This document shows positions 1 through 12,371 of a stretch of DNA of 64,000 nt, piece by piece (within the stretch, counting starts at the first letter, position 1; each line of letters begins with the position of its first letter). This DNA comes from Telopea speciosissima. Its lineage: Eukaryota; Streptophyta; Magnoliopsida; Proteales; Proteaceae. The stretch covers positions 25,646,698-25,710,697 of the forward strand of contig NC_057919.1 of assembly GCF_018873765.1 (NCBI RefSeq). The letters are read 5' to 3'. The notes below the pieces were generated by a model. That model ran no database searches. It was given only the letters and a program-made list of their open reading frames with translations, and was not told the origin of the DNA. The translations under genes and the position numbers were made by a program.

Positions 1-139
1 TTTGCAGACTTTTCCAGAATCTTGAAGTAAACCTGGGATCTCTGTCAGACACAATATTCACTGGCACTCCATGTAGTCTGATAATGTTGTCCACATAAAG
101 TTTAGCCAATTGATCCATGGAGTAGGTAATCTTCATGGG
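1..139 (-). pseudogene. Ty3/gypsy integrase fragment (cut by window edge)
   Basis: Read on the minus strand, this stretch is open and encodes the integrase core of a Ty3/gypsy polyprotein. It contains the run [20 protein letters not shown], then SDRDPRF with a catalytic Asp of the DDE triad, then TSRFWKSLQ at the window edge. The reading frame runs off the left end. To the right the similarity stops within a few codons of position 139, so this is either a truncated copy or the edge of a larger one. Family assignment is from the motif; the clade cannot be told from this length. Confidence 0.85.
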
Positions 140-1419
140 AATTCAGCCATGAAGATTCAAGTATGGTTGAACCCAAACAACACTAAAACAGTAAGAAATT
201 AGGTGGAACTTCCATTGTTTAAGCTTGGATTAAAAGCTTTAATGGCAGAAATCCATTTCGGCATGATTAGGCTTGACGATTAGAGGAAGAGAAGGTGGAA
301 AGAGCATAGATTCATGGCTTACCTTAGTATAGCAGTGAGCAAAGATGAAGACAGCCCAAGTCTTGTGCAAATAAAGTCTCCTATAGAGATTCCCATGCTT
401 CAATTTCAATTACCAAACCAAGCCCCAAGTATAAAGCTCCTTTCTTCCTTCTTTTCCTTATCTTTTCTTCTTCTCCAAGGTTCCCAAGCTGAATCGTTTT
501 CTCTCTAAGTCTTTATAGTTGTGAATAGTGATTTTTAGGAATAAGTTTTATATATATAGTGGACTATTTAAGGGCTGATTGTTTAGTTAAGTTAAAAATC
601 AGATTCTAAAATAGATTTTTAAAATAGATCTTAATTAGAATTTCGTACCTATAATCTTGTTCTAATTATATAATGATGTCATATGACATCAGGGATAATC
701 CGAATACGGGTAAATGTTAGGAATAGGATTTTCCACTGGGGACGTGGGTCCCATAGAGGTAAATTGACCAAACTACCCTTATAACTCTAATTGGTCGTAC
801 ATAATGCTATAAAAATACATTTAAATTATACTTACATCGAGTTTGATTAAGGGAGAGGTTTTGCATAGCCTCCAGGTAGCAAATCCGACACAGGTAACTC
901 CGGTGTGGGGTTCCACAGGGGTCCTCTGCCTCCAGAAGAGCAAGCTGAGAGGAAGATTCCCTGGAATCCTCCATAGGGGTGTCGAGGAATGACCTACAGC
1001 CTCGATAGATGCAGCCCATAGCATTGATGCCACTATAGACTCAAAGCTAGAACCTGAAATCACACAAGTTCCAAAAAGTTTAAATTTATTGCGAATTTCA
1101 TACCCCCAATCCAAAAGGGTATACCACTCACCACTAATTTAACAAAAATGTTAATCTAGCAATGACTTGAGTGAAACAGACCAATCACATACTATAAATT
1201 TTGTTTATTTTATCTTCCTAAAAAAATCTTCTTTTTTTTTTTTTTGGTGAAAAAAATCTTACTATTAATAACTGAACATAATAGGTGCATTAGAGTCCAT
1301 ACAATCCGATTTAGATCGGTTGAGTCTGGCATAATTAGCCAAGTTATCAACAAGATGGAGGTAAAGTCTAGGTTGTTTTTAAATAAGTACAAACTTAAAT
1401 AAAGTAAGAAAAGAGCTAA
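140..1419. other. No gene recognised; AT-rich intergenic or decayed repeat
   Basis: Short open frames are present (for example 314-508 on plus and 807-1114 on minus) but none shows a domain, a splice context or codon structure that I recognise. The stretch next to the gypsy fragment may be its decayed continuation. Confidence 0.4.
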
Positions 1420-1699
1420 TATCAAATAACCAACTAAAAAGTTCCCAAGGCCATTGGAATTTTTCTGGTGAAATCAGCCAGTTCTTCAGTTCTTGTGAGT
1501 CGATCCAAATAGTCAATTGTCTGCATTCCAGTGAAAGTGCCCTTTGAATTCCTTCTTGGAGTCCTCTAAGCTCGGCTTTCCTGTGCTGACCTGCAAACCC
1601 ACAATTCATAGAAGAGGCATATAGTTCATGGTTGTGGATAATTAAAAAGCCCCATCCTCCAAAACGTGATGAACTGCTAAAGCTTCCTTCTGAGATGAG
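1420..1699 (-). pseudogene. RNase H-like (RVT_3 type) fragment of a non-LTR element
   Basis: The minus-strand frame from about 1699 reads through GGWGFLII, then HRKAELRGLQEGIQRAL, then LTIWIDSQELKNWL. This order matches the plant RNase H-like domain found at the end of many non-LTR retrotransposon proteins and in host-annotated 'putative ribonuclease H' proteins: first strand, the AEL helix with its acidic residue, then the DS motif. No initiation context or upstream reverse transcriptase is present, so it is a fragment. Length is roughly 90 residues compared with about 120 for the full domain. Confidence 0.7.
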
Positions 1700-4154
1700 T
1701 AGACATGTGTCTTTTCGTATCCAAATTTAGGTAGAAGGGCATTGAAAGTTGTTCAATATTGGGTGATGATGTGTTGTTCGATGATACTAGTACAAGGGAA
1801 AATAAAATGGTCTAAAAAAAAAAACCAAGATGTTGGTATTTTGAGAGAGAAAATTGTTCAATCTAATTAAACTGATCCATATCGATGTCGATATCAACCG
1901 AAACCGATATATCAAGTCCAATACGAATATTGATACCGATACATAACACCTTGGTTGGAACCAAAATGACATTTCAATATGATAGTGAGGTGGCCTTGGA
2001 ATCGTTACTGTGAGGCTACTTAAATCCTTCATTTAATGGTTGTTTTGCATATACCAGGTTGCCACATGGCTAAAAATGATGGGTTGTAAGAATAAATTTA
2101 TTTTAAGTAGGCCATATAAGGGACATTGTCGTAGGATTTATGTCCATTGAAGGTCAACACTTGTTTGCTCATTATGCTAAGTCCACTATTTGTTTACTTG
2201 TCATGTCTATACCTACGCCTTTGAAGCCCCTACATATGTCTGCACCAGAGCTGTTCAACCTTTTTGAAGTATGTTGATGGGCATAAAATATAATATTGGG
2301 TGAGCGACTGGGCCTTACTGCAATATCGACCTCTTAATCTACTACTAATGATCTACATAATTGACTGCTTCACCTGGACCTCTATCTACTTATGTTGTTA
2401 GTGATGCAACATCCTCTTATTCAAGAGACTTCTGCTTAGTAAAAAAACATGATCAAGAGCTTGATAAATTTGCAAACCTATGACTTGATCAAGTGGATCA
2501 TCAGTCGAATCCTCTGCTTCATCCCCTAGATTCGGATCATCAACTGATGTACCTGCTACCCTTACTACATACCTTCGTTACTTATGCTATTGGATTGACT
2601 CAAGTGACTATAGTTTATTTCTGTCAATAGACTGAACCTATTTCAGTCAAGACTGACAGTGACCGACCGACAGTCCGCAGGACAGTAATAACCAACCCTC
2701 AAGGAAATGGGTAGTTGTGTAACTACATGATAACTACCAGAAACCACCAAAACTGTCAAGAATGCCTATAGAAAACCAGTTCAGCAACAAAAGAAGGGAT
2801 CCTCGGATCAACACAACGGTCATTACATTACATTTTATCTTTTATCTTTTACTTTTTAGATGTAAATTGTCTCTGTACTTGACAGAGTTACTTTCCAACA
2901 CTTGTCTTTAGGCCCATCTTTCAAAAGATATAGGAGTAGGTCTTTAGACTTTAGAGTAGCACATAGGAGTAGATCTTTAGAGTAGTTGTCCCTGTACTTC
3001 AAGTATACACATCAACATTCCAAAGTTGGCATCATATTATTAGCATTAACAGGTCATTGCACCATGTTATTAACATCAGCAAGTCAGAAATGAAATGTTG
3101 TTACCCTTTTATAGTCAATTAATTGGTTGCATTATTTCTATTTAACTTAGTATACCGATTTTTAACCCTGGATTTCAACATCCAATGACAAGGCCAAGAT
3201 GAATCCACTTCAACATGACTTGGAGCAGCACCCAAAGTCCATCTTCCATAGGCAGCAGACTATAGATAGGTGATTAAGATTTTCCCTTTCCAGAAGCCAA
3301 AGGAGAGGGACTATGCATGCCTTGACACACAGGTGGACTGGAGCAACAGCTTTGAGCTTTGCAAACTCTAGCTGGAAAAACACCTCAGTGTTACATGTAC
3401 TAGCCACCACCATGAAGAAGACGAAGCTTCAGCTTGAGATAACACCAGATACAGAGCAACGATCAAGGGTAAGAGAACCCCAAGGCAGCTGTAATAAAAA
3501 CAAAAAAAGAAGAAGATATCACCCAGAAGAGCAAGAAGAGGGTTAGGAGATACAAAAGAAAAAGAAGGTTGAAGACAAAGAGACGATCTGCTGGACAAGA
3601 AGGTAAGCCAAACATCTCAATCGTCAAACATCAGGCTCAAGGAGAGATATGGAAGATTGGGAAATTTCGGAAAGCGAAAAGTGGGGGAAAAAGAAGTTGA
3701 GAATCCGAGACGTCAAAACCAGGTGCAGACTTTAAAGGCGTTACATGTCGTTAGGGACACTGTATGCTTATTCATGTGTACACACATTTGATGAGTTATA
3801 CTACATATCTATGCCTATGTTTTAGCTGTGCTCGTCGTCTTCTCAATATAGTTGTGGTAATTCATTTAGGATATTGAAAGGAAAACATTAGAGACCTCTT
3901 TTGTAGCATAAACTTAGCTTTAACACAGAAGGTAAAATTCACTATAGTTCTGTATACATCACTTCAAAGTGCAAATGTACACCAAATAGAAAAGTCCGAT
4001 GTGGACCAGAAAAGGAAATAACGATTAAGGAAAGGAAACAACTATATGGTGGGATGGTGGGAGTTTGGAATTAAGTAACAAATGGACTCGGCATTCTGAA
4101 CAAGAAAAACAAAAAGAGTATGACTTGATGCAGGGACAGTGAGTAGTTACTAGC
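1700..4154. other. Intergenic; decayed repeats, no gene recognised
   Basis: Positions about 1863-1950 are rich in CGATATC/ACCGATA words, like the GGATCGG-type MITE relics elsewhere in the window. Around 2925-2990 a short phrase (TAGGAGTAG..CTTTAGA) is repeated imperfectly. The plus-strand open frame at 3313-3546 ends in a Lys/Arg-rich tail but has no other gene-like feature. The 3' UTR of the minus-strand gene that ends at 4155 should extend into the right end of this interval. Confidence 0.4.
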
Positions 4155-7100
4155 TCAAAATTTCATCCATCTCTTTTCTTTCTCCTTGCTGACAACCGTC
4201 TTTAGTGCAGCTGCATGATTTGCCTCAGCATTAGCCAAAGCATTGCGGGTCTCATTCAATTTTCTCAAAGCAGCTTCGTAGACCACTTTCTCTTTCTGGT
4301 TCCGCTTCGCCATTTCTTCCAGCTTCTCAACCCGGACCTTCAACTCTCTCACTTCATCGTCATAAGCTACCAAAGACCGTCTGTCTTCTTTCTTTGCCTC
4401 CCCTACACCTTTAGTTTGTTGTTTCTTGGCCGACTCATTCTGCGCTCCACTTTGCATGCTGAGCTGGCTATTGATGAAACTAAAGACATCTGGTTCCAAG
4501 TCCTCCTCATCTCTTGCTGCCCGTACAGCTGCGGCATACTTCTTATCACGCTTCCTTTTCCCACCTCTGCTGCGTTTCTTCCCCTGATTTTCTTTATTGT
4601 CTTCATTTGTGGAAGACTTTAATGCATAATCAATTGACTGCTTAGGCGGAAGGACTTTCACAGAAATTGGGTTAACCATACCCTGACCGGAGACACCTAA
4701 ACCCATCCCTTCACGGTAACCCATGTTGGCCATCATTTTGGAAGCTATACCCCGGGTATGATGCTCCCATGTTGCAAACACAGCTGTGTCAGTTTGGATG
4801 CCTCGCTGTTGTGTGGTTGCTTCCAAAAACCCTAGACCTTGAGGGCTTTCTTCGTCATAGGCACTTGAATCAGATTGTTCTGCACCCGAATCATCTTCTT
4901 CCTCCTCTTCACTCATTTGAGCATATTCAGACAACGAAAGTGCATCACCCCTACGCATTACAGAGCTTCCATCATCCCGAAAGACAACCTGACCAATTCC
5001 AAGTTTGTCATCCCATGACTCAAGCTCAGCTTCCCTCCAGATCCCAGCCTTGTTTTCTGAGACTGCCCAGATGCTGGATCCTACTAATGACTCTTGCCAT
5101 GTTGTTGGGATATAACTTCTGAGAGAAGATAGGGAAACATCAACTCCTGGAAAATAAGCCATCGTTAATGACAAGTTGAATGCTAATAGATGAGCACCCC
5201 AGAAAAATCAACCAATTAAAAACACAATATAGTGTGTGATGCCTTTTGAGCATCATATCTCAATGATCCCCATAGGCTTAATACATTGGGGGCAGGGGGG
5301 TGGGGATGGGAGAGCCATATTCTTGGTATAAATACACCATTAGGATAAAGTAGAGCCATAACAACAGAGTACTCTGAATGATTTAATAAGGCCTCATGAT
5401 ACAAGTAAGAAAAAGGATCCAAGGAAATGAGAATCACAGAAGAAGAGATGGGTCATTGGAAAAAACAAAAATACAATAGGAGAGCCCATGTATTAAGCCC
5501 CGACTGGAGACAATGGCAACATACCATGCGATAAACGGCAGTTGCTACCAAATCGACACCGCTGCTGTAGGAAGAACTTGCACATCTGCACTTTGGGTCC
5601 GGTGACATGAGTTAGTTGATATGACCAAGAACAGAGGTTTCTAATTTTTTCAGCAGACTTTTGGTAATAGAGAACTCCATTTAAATCTGCTTAACTATGC
5701 CAACCAGACCATGCAACTTCAAGTCACATATGTTAAGAAACCAGATCCAGTTCAACAAATGCATCACCAATTAACCAAACTTTTTCTTGGACCATTAGCC
5801 CCTTCTAGTATCCTTCTTCCCCCCCCCCCCTCCCTCTTTTTTCTTGATAAGTCCCTTCAAGTAACCTTCCGAAAGAATACAATAAGTAATGGGTTGGAAG
5901 GCTACGTCTCTCATCCATTTTATCTCAGGACTCCAGAGAAGAAGAATAGGGCTTCCTCTCATTATAATCTCAGGCTAATAGTTCATTAAAACCACCGATA
6001 AAAAAAGACAAAAAAAAAAAAAAAAGGAAGAAAGAAGAAGCTCCACTAGGTTGATTACAACCCGAATTTAGGTATTCAGTCACATATATGTTAAAAAAGC
6101 ATAGCCTCTGTTAGCTACAACAACTGGGACACCCAATTAGATGCCAACAATGAATTGGAATGGCATATTGCTTCGTAATCCAGTTTAAGTAAAAACCCCC
6201 CAAAAAAAAGGCAATCAATTTAAACTCTTTGCTTTGTCCTGGAAAAAAAAAACAATAATACATGCCAGGACATTTTTATTTGCACAATGCAAACCAAGGC
6301 CGTGTTTATAACGGATCTGACTCTAGATTTTGAGTCAAAATAGAATCAAGTTGGGATGGATCCTAGCAACCTGATTCTGGAATCTAACTTGAGAATCACT
6401 GTGATATGGGGATCGAGCAAGCAGCATTTCTGGATTCTTCAGTGATTCTGAGAATGACAAACGGAATCCCATCCAACATGAATCAAATGACCAAAATAAG
6501 AATGTACACAGAAAATCTGAGTCAAGCCTCATAAATCATACACAAGAATCAAACCAAATGCAGGTTAGAGGGGATCCAGAGGCACCGAATTTAGACCTGA
6601 CAGCTGGCTGAGAAGCAAGAATACCTTACCTTCAGCCCAAACTGGGCCAGTAGGGACAATGGTACAGGAGTAAGCAAATTATGTGACAGAAGTATTGTTG
6701 CAGCCTCACAATTCAACACAGGCTTAGCACATCAAGGCAAGGCTATGAAATAGAAGATAATAGGCAAAGCTATGAAGTAGTAGGTAAACTTACTTTACAA
6801 GAGTTGGAACTTGTGTTTAATGTCATCAGCAAGGAGAACCAAAAAAAAAAAATCAGTGCAGTGAGTAGAAGTGGCAAGTTCTAGGGACAAAATACACCAG
6901 AGTTATCAAAAGATTCAAAATAGAACTCCAGGACTCATGGCAAGGCATCTCTTACTCAAGAAAAGCTCAGACAGACTTCCATACAGGATCATAGCCACAG
7001 GCCAAAGAGAGGTGGAAGCAAGTTGATGCGATCCCGGGTCCTGAAACCCTCAAATTGGATCGTTATGAGCCCACAAGAATAATAGATAATTCAAATTAAG

Positions 7101-10100
7101 GGTTCAATGGAAAATCCATAATTTCTGAAGCAAAACAGGTCAAGAAAACAGGATTTGGGACCCAATCTAGAATTAATTCTAAAAGAAAAGGGTAATTCTG
7201 GAAGTTGATATAATTAGTGGATAATTAACAAGAATTCAGCCTTACTCACTAATAAAGAACTGATCTTCTTCCTTACGTAAAACAGGAACCAGCGGTAAAC
7301 ATTATCAAGAAAATGAGCCGTAAGAAAGAATCACCCAGTCCTTTTCACAAGGTCCAGGGCAGAAAACTATATTTTAAGCAAGGTTTAGATGGCGTGATGG
7401 CCATTTGCAGGGAAAAAAACCAGAAACAGGGCATGCAGATCAGATCTGTGGATAGAGGTACAGTCGTAGTAACCTATAAACAGCATTCAAGAGAGAATGC
7501 GAGTAGGAAGTTAACCATAAAATATCAGATCAAACCAAATAATATTGGGTGAGATATCATATTAAGGCAAGCTAAAACTAGTTAAGAAAACAGATGCAAT
7601 GCCTATAATAAGAAAAGAAAAGATGAGAAGTAAGAGAGAAGAAGAATATGGGAGGACGAGTATGGAGAGGATACACCTGGTAAGGAGAACAGAGCACAGA
7701 GGATTAAGAGAAGAAGTAGAGGAGGGAGATGATCAGCCAAGCCAGAACTAACCAACCACGTATGCTTAACAGAAGTTTAAAAACTAAGCACATTCATTCC
7801 AATCTTTCTTGGGCTGATTAGATGCTTGAATTTAAAGAGAATACTAAAAGACTCCTAAGTAGACTCTAAAACTGAAACAAACTATAACCCAAACTCTACA
7901 AATGACTTTCAAATCAACTACTACCACCGTTATCTAAAAAAATTTAAAAATTAACCCCAAAAGCTCCAATTTGCCCCTAATGGAGTAAATGCATCACCAA
8001 TTGAATCAAGAAGACAGGAATGGGCACTAAAAAAAACCAAGTTAAATGTGAAACACCAGCAAGAAAAAAACTAGCAATAATTCAAATCCTCACAGAATCC
8101 GGTTCAAGTTTGTGCCAAAACCCCTCATTTGACGACAGGTGAAATCTTAGGCAATTGTCACGGACTCAAACTCTTCCCTCCCCAATCCCACATTGGCCAG
8201 CTTTGGGGAGGGTCATGGGCATACATGAGGGACGGCTTCCTCCCCCCAATATGTGCATTTTTTGGGGTGGTTGGGCCGGACCGTGACACGTGGTATCAGA
8301 GCCGGACCCAAAGAAATTGGGGATGTGTTGAGGGCACTGCAGTGCGGGTCCCCCTGGTGAGGGCATCAAGGATTGAGTGGGGGAGACTGTCAAGGACTCA
8401 AACTCCCCACCCCACAAACCCACACCGGCCAACTTTGGAGAGGGTCTTGAGCTTATAAGTGGGAAGGTTTCCTTCCCCAAATAGGTGCATCTTTTGTGGT
8501 GGTTGGGCCAGGTTGTGACACAATGCCCACTTGCCCACATAAAATGGGAGTACACACCATGCTGGTTTAGATGGTAGATGTCAAGAATTCGTTGGAAGTC
8601 CTGAATTCTACTTGTAGGGGAAGGTACTCCAGGCTGACATTAATAGATTTGAAAGTATAACAGAATTAAAACAAACCAGAGATTAGAACCAGAGAAAGAG
8701 AAAAGAGAGAAGAAGATGGGAAATCGAGATGATGGAGGAAGGCTGCGCGATACAGTAAGTGGATCTATAATACCAGCCAATGTATTTATATTAAACAGAA
8801 CTGATTACATAATGGAAATAGAACTCTTTAGTTAGCTAAGCCTAAAGTTTAATCAGAATAGGAAACAAAAGTCTACTTACAATAAAAAAGGAAAGAAACA
8901 GTAAGAACCTTCACTGCTTAGATAAAAACATAATCCCAAGATATAGAGGTCCATGGACAACCATGGACCTCCAACCGAGACGGACACTCTAACAAGATTA
9001 AAGAATGAAGCCTCATTAATCAGAAACCAGAGCTCTAACTGGAAAATCAAATCTCAACTAAACTGATGAAAGAATCAAAGAAAGAGAAGACCAGAGCTCA
9101 ATCTTGAGTGTTGGGGGAGATAGTGATCACAGAATTGAGGTTTGCAAAAAAATTGACTGTTCTTTTCCAAGGGTTGATAAATACTGAAGAGCAGAGAAGG
9201 TAAGATTACCGAAGACAAACTCTCAAGGAAGAACTAATGAAGAAGATGTATCAAGTATATTGGTGATTTATCACAACATAAAATTATAATTATAATAGCA
9301 TTCAAAGAAAGAAAGCTCACAGTTATGCCAGTCAAGATTGTAACAGTATATATAAGAATTTCGAAGTGCAGTCTAATGACGGGATAACAATCAACAATTA
9401 TTTATAGTAATAATACAAATTAAAATAAAAATAATAAAAAAAGGAGAATGGAATACTGTACGCACCAACATGCTTTCAGATGTGGGTGTAAGAAAAGAAA
9501 TCCTTGCCGAATTAGAGCTTTCTAACCCCACTATGAGGCCATTATACCAGCGACCATCAGAGTGACGGAATCTACATTTTGAGCCAATACTATAATCGTT
9601 TGCTTCCAATGGTTCTGCCTCAACATTTGTTGGATCAAGGGGCTCCACCTCAACATCTTCAATAGTCGCTTCGGATCTTTGTATTGAGTCAATCTCTTGC
9701 AATAACCGTGAACGTTTCAGGTTTAGAAGCCCTTCTTCCGCATCCCTGATTGCCATAACAAGCTCCTCATGAACCTTTTGACAATAAACTTGTCAACATT
9801 TACTAGAGGAAAACATTTCAGGCCAAATAAAGAGTACTTTCTATTATACTCAAATTAAGACTAAGTACCAAAACATCATCAATAACAGAACATAAAAATA
9901 AGACTAATGAGACTAATCAAGCTCTTCACTGAATTTATATTGTTTTCTACAAGAAAAGAAGGGTTATTTGGTTCTCCCAACTTATCCATTGTAAATTGTC
10001 TCAGAGAAACTGTAGCTCTCTAGCTCGTTTATAACTTGAATTCATCCCAGTAGATGACTAAAACCTTTGCGAAGTTGCTACCATTCCCCAAGATAAAACT

Positions 10101-10522
10101 TGGACATCCAAACTAGTAATTCACGTCTTTCTGAGTTTCTGGGCATGAGTAATCTCACACTTATCCTACGGGTCAATCAAACATGAACACTGTAACCCAA
10201 CATAATATAATTACATGAAGCGAAATAGCAGCAGCTTTGTATGTCAAAAATTTCAGCTTCAAACTATGATAACAACGAGTTTTTTTATAGAACAAACAAC
10301 TCAAAAATAGACCTTCAGGCTTGAGATGAAAGATACACAAATGAGGTAACCCAAGAAGAAAACCCTAGGCTGGTGACGAGGTTTCAGGCGACTTACCGCA
10401 AGAAGCTCTGCATTCGATGGATCTGAGACTAGGGCATCATTTATAGCAGTCAGTGACTCCCTCTGTTCTTCTAATTGAAGCTCCATCTGCTGCTCCAGAG
10501 CTCTTTCTTCTTCGTCCGCCAT
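4155..10522 (-). CDS. C3H22: Tudor-like/CCCH zinc finger/G-patch protein (ZGPAT-like), four exons
   Basis: Exons read on the minus strand: 10522-10397, 9774-9466, 5585-5525 and 5146-4155 (TGA stop). All introns are GT-AG and the joined frame is 495 codons plus stop. Residues 1-75 are a Glu-rich helical N-terminus. A Tudor-like segment lies near 106-138 ([14 protein letters not shown]). The CCCH finger has Cys147, Cys155, Cys161 and His165 (CX7CX5CX3H). A second [14 protein letters not shown] module is near 190-225, with an acidic stretch at 244-265. The G-patch is near 295-326 ([20 protein letters not shown]), a basic NLS-like run at 355-368, and a coiled coil at 427-480. The order and length match, from memory, the plant family that includes Arabidopsis At2g24830 and animal ZGPAT. 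These are nuclear proteins linked to splicing factors and transcription; G-patches bind DEAH-box helicases. The ATG at 10522 is chosen because MADEEER opens the conserved helix. The gene looks intact. Confidence 0.92.
8156..8288 (+). repeat. 5' LTR of TRIM
   Basis: Begins TGTCACGGACTC and ends CCGTGACA. Paired with 8388-8520. Confidence 0.85.
8388..8520 (+). repeat. 3' LTR of TRIM
   Basis: Begins TGTCAAGGACTC and ends GTTGTGACA. It has the same length as the left copy and follows a purine tract. Confidence 0.85.
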
Positions 10523-10697
10523 TAGAAGGATTCGTAGAAAAGGTCGGACAGGAATCAGATTGAAGAAGAAAACAACACCGGGGTTGCGAAGACGCTTGTT
10601 TGGAAGAGGTAATCTGTAATGTAATGTCCGTTTGAGAACCGTCCCGAAGACTATCTCTGCTGTGGGGGAACTGGGGATAGACAAGGTTGGCAGCTGA

Positions 10698-10724
10698 TCT
10701 GGGCCTTGGCCCCATTAGCCCATT
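10698..10724 (-). promoter_or_regulatory. Site II-like promoter motifs of the CCCH/G-patch gene
   Basis: About 180-200 bp upstream of the start codon the minus strand reads ATGGGCTAATGGGGCC and then AAGGCCCAG. TGGGCY (site II) motifs in clusters are common in promoters of plant housekeeping genes. The hAT-like element at 10738-11238 begins right behind them, so the native upstream region between gene and transposon is only about 215 bp including the 5' UTR. Inference only; no transcription start is visible. Confidence 0.4.
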
Positions 10725-10737
10725 ATTCTTTAAAAAT

Positions 10738-11238
10738 TATAGTTGGAAAATCGGGTTTTGACTGGGGTGAGTCCCAGAGTCTAGTCAAAATTTTGGAAAA
10801 CCTGATCAAGAGTACTAGGTCAAGGTAGAAAAGATGAGACTCAGTCATAAATCGTTAAGACTTGGTATTTTATACCGAGTCATGACAAACTTTTCGAGTT
10901 TAGTTGTTTTTTAAAAACAATAAAGCCGATTCACTTAGAAACTAAGTTGAGTAAAATAGTACATTTCCGTATTCTAAAACAGTAAGAAACCCTCAACTCC
11001 TAGACTCCTTTCTCTTGTTCAATGGAATAAATTCAAAATGCATTTATATGTGATTCTTTTTTCTTTTTTTTTTTTAATGGTTTTCCCATATTTTTGTATT
11101 TTTCTGATTTTTTTGCTAATTTATACATATTTATTGCATTAAAAAAATGTGACTCGTTTTGATCGGATTTGACAAGACCGAGTCACCAGGTTTTTCTGTA
11201 AGACGAGTCGAGTCAGAAAACCTCGTTTTCCAGCTATG
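10738..11238. mobile_element. Non-autonomous hAT-like element (501 bp)
   Basis: The ends are inverted: TATAGTTGGAAAA at the left and, on the opposite strand, CATAGCTGGAAAACGAGG at the right. The flanks TTAAAAAT (10730-10737) and TTCAAAAT (11239-11246) match at 7 of 8 bases, the TSD length typical of hAT elements. The inside carries repeated GAGTC/ACTCGGT words and A/T runs but no open frame of note. It sits in the promoter-proximal region of the CCCH/G-patch gene. The ends resemble those of the MITE at 45045-45204. Confidence 0.75.
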
Positions 11239-12371
11239 TTCAAAATATGAATATCTAGACCAATAAAAATTAAAAAAAAAAAAATCACTTACCTAACTCC
11301 TTGATAATTTTCCTTTTGTTTTGATGGCTATTAGTGCTTTATAGTGATTTAGTTACACTCTTGATGCTTTTTCCTTTGTTTCTGTGTATATTCTTTGGGG
11401 CAACATTCTCTGCCTGGGATAGCATCTAGGCGTAGGCTGCACCCAGACACATGAGGCGGCATTTGGGTTTGGTTCATTCAGGGGTGAGCCGGTCATTTCG
11501 CCCACCCCCATGTGTCTAGGTGCACCCTACACCCCCATTGCACAGAACTTTATTCCATATATATATATTTTTTGCTATTGCCATATAGGAATTTGAATAC
11601 TTCTAATACTTGTGAAAGGGAGCAATGGGGAATGCATCATTTGTGGGAAGAACTCAAGCACGACACAATCTTTAATGTCTGCATGTTTTGAGTAGTTGGA
11701 ACTTGGGAGAGGAATCAAGCTACTGCATCTAGTACCTTCATCATCTATCTTCACTGGATTGTCTTGCTACAACTTATCCTTATTAACTTTAAGGCCTTTC
11801 TTGAATTGTCCTTGTTTTAACAAAATTTGTCAAGTCTAGAATTTCTAACTGGATTTTCTCCCTTGTTCTCGGAATGGTTCCTCTCTTCAATTTTTATTCT
11901 GACCACCACTTGATCGAAAGTCTATTCATTCCTCTTGTGTTTCATATTTAGTTTGAATGTATTTTAAGATATTACCGAACAAAAAAAGAATGTATTCTAA
12001 GAGGTAGGAAGCTTCTCAAGAAGAGCATCGATCACAAAGGCATCTGATAGTATTATATTCTCTTTAAAGACAAAATTTCAAAATAATATTTGGAACTTAT
12101 CAATTTTGGATGAAATGCTTTTTCCATCTTCCATTTCAAAATTCAAAAAACATTGCCACCACATATTTCTTACACCTCGCATCATCAAGGGTATATTTGG
12201 TTCACAATGCATCCCAGATTATCTATGCATATTCAAAGGAATTATACCAACTGTAAAGATTAATGGAGAGAGCATTCAAAATCCAATATTTTCATTGAAA
12301 ATTGGATTCAATCCATGCTATCCTTTTTGCATCAAGTGCAAGATTATCGCTCTAACTTGGTTTGGGTTCAA
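11239..12371. other. Intergenic; no gene recognised
   Basis: AT-rich DNA without a convincing coding frame. The plus-strand open frame at 12106-12399 has no recognised domain. Near 11410-11540 two phrases about a CACCC-rich core (GGCGTAGGCTGCACCC and GTGCACCCTACACCCCC) form an imperfect inverted pair, possibly a decayed MITE. Confidence 0.35.

Larger units (their letters stand above)
8156..8520 (+). mobile_element. TRIM retrotransposon with two 133-bp LTRs
   Basis: Two direct repeats of exactly 133 bp (8156-8288 and 8388-8520) both begin TGTCA and end GTGACA. They enclose only 99 bp. The internal part opens two bases after the left repeat with the primer site TGGTATCAGAGCC (initiator-Met tRNA) and ends with a purine tract GTGGGGGAGAC just before the right repeat. 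CAAT flanks both ends (8152-8155 and 8521-8524), a possible short target duplication. There is no coding capacity, so it depends on another element's enzymes. The LTRs differ at many sites, so it is old. It lies in antisense orientation inside intron 2 of the CCCH/G-patch gene. Confidence 0.88.
5586..9465. other. Intron 2 of the CCCH/G-patch gene (3.9 kb)
   Basis: This long intron lies between the Tudor-like exon and the 61-nt CCCH exon. It holds a TRIM at 8156-8520, a C homopolymer near 5820, several A-runs, and a stretch near 6296-6500 that starts GGCCGTGTTTATAACGG, resembling the end of a PIF/hAT-type MITE (weak). The open frame at 7313-7552 has no recognisable domain and is probably chance. 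Purine-rich tracts around 7610-7730 are notable but unassigned. Confidence 0.6.

Noticed and set aside
3313-3546. Small protein with a Lys/Arg-rich tail
   Set aside because: No conserved domain, no splice or promoter context, and overlapping frames on the other strand; chance frame is likelier.
4215-4622. Long plus-strand open frames antisense to the G-patch exon (also 4769-5122)
   Set aside because: They lie opposite a well-supported exon and encode no recognisable protein; shadow frames.
5147-5174. Ten N-terminal codons ([10 protein letters not shown]) in front of the last G-patch exon
   Set aside because: They are intron sequence upstream of a clear TTTTCCAG acceptor; the protein continues from the CCCH exon instead.
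8129-8555. Overlapping Pro-rich frames on both strands
   Set aside because: They are translations of the TRIM LTRs.
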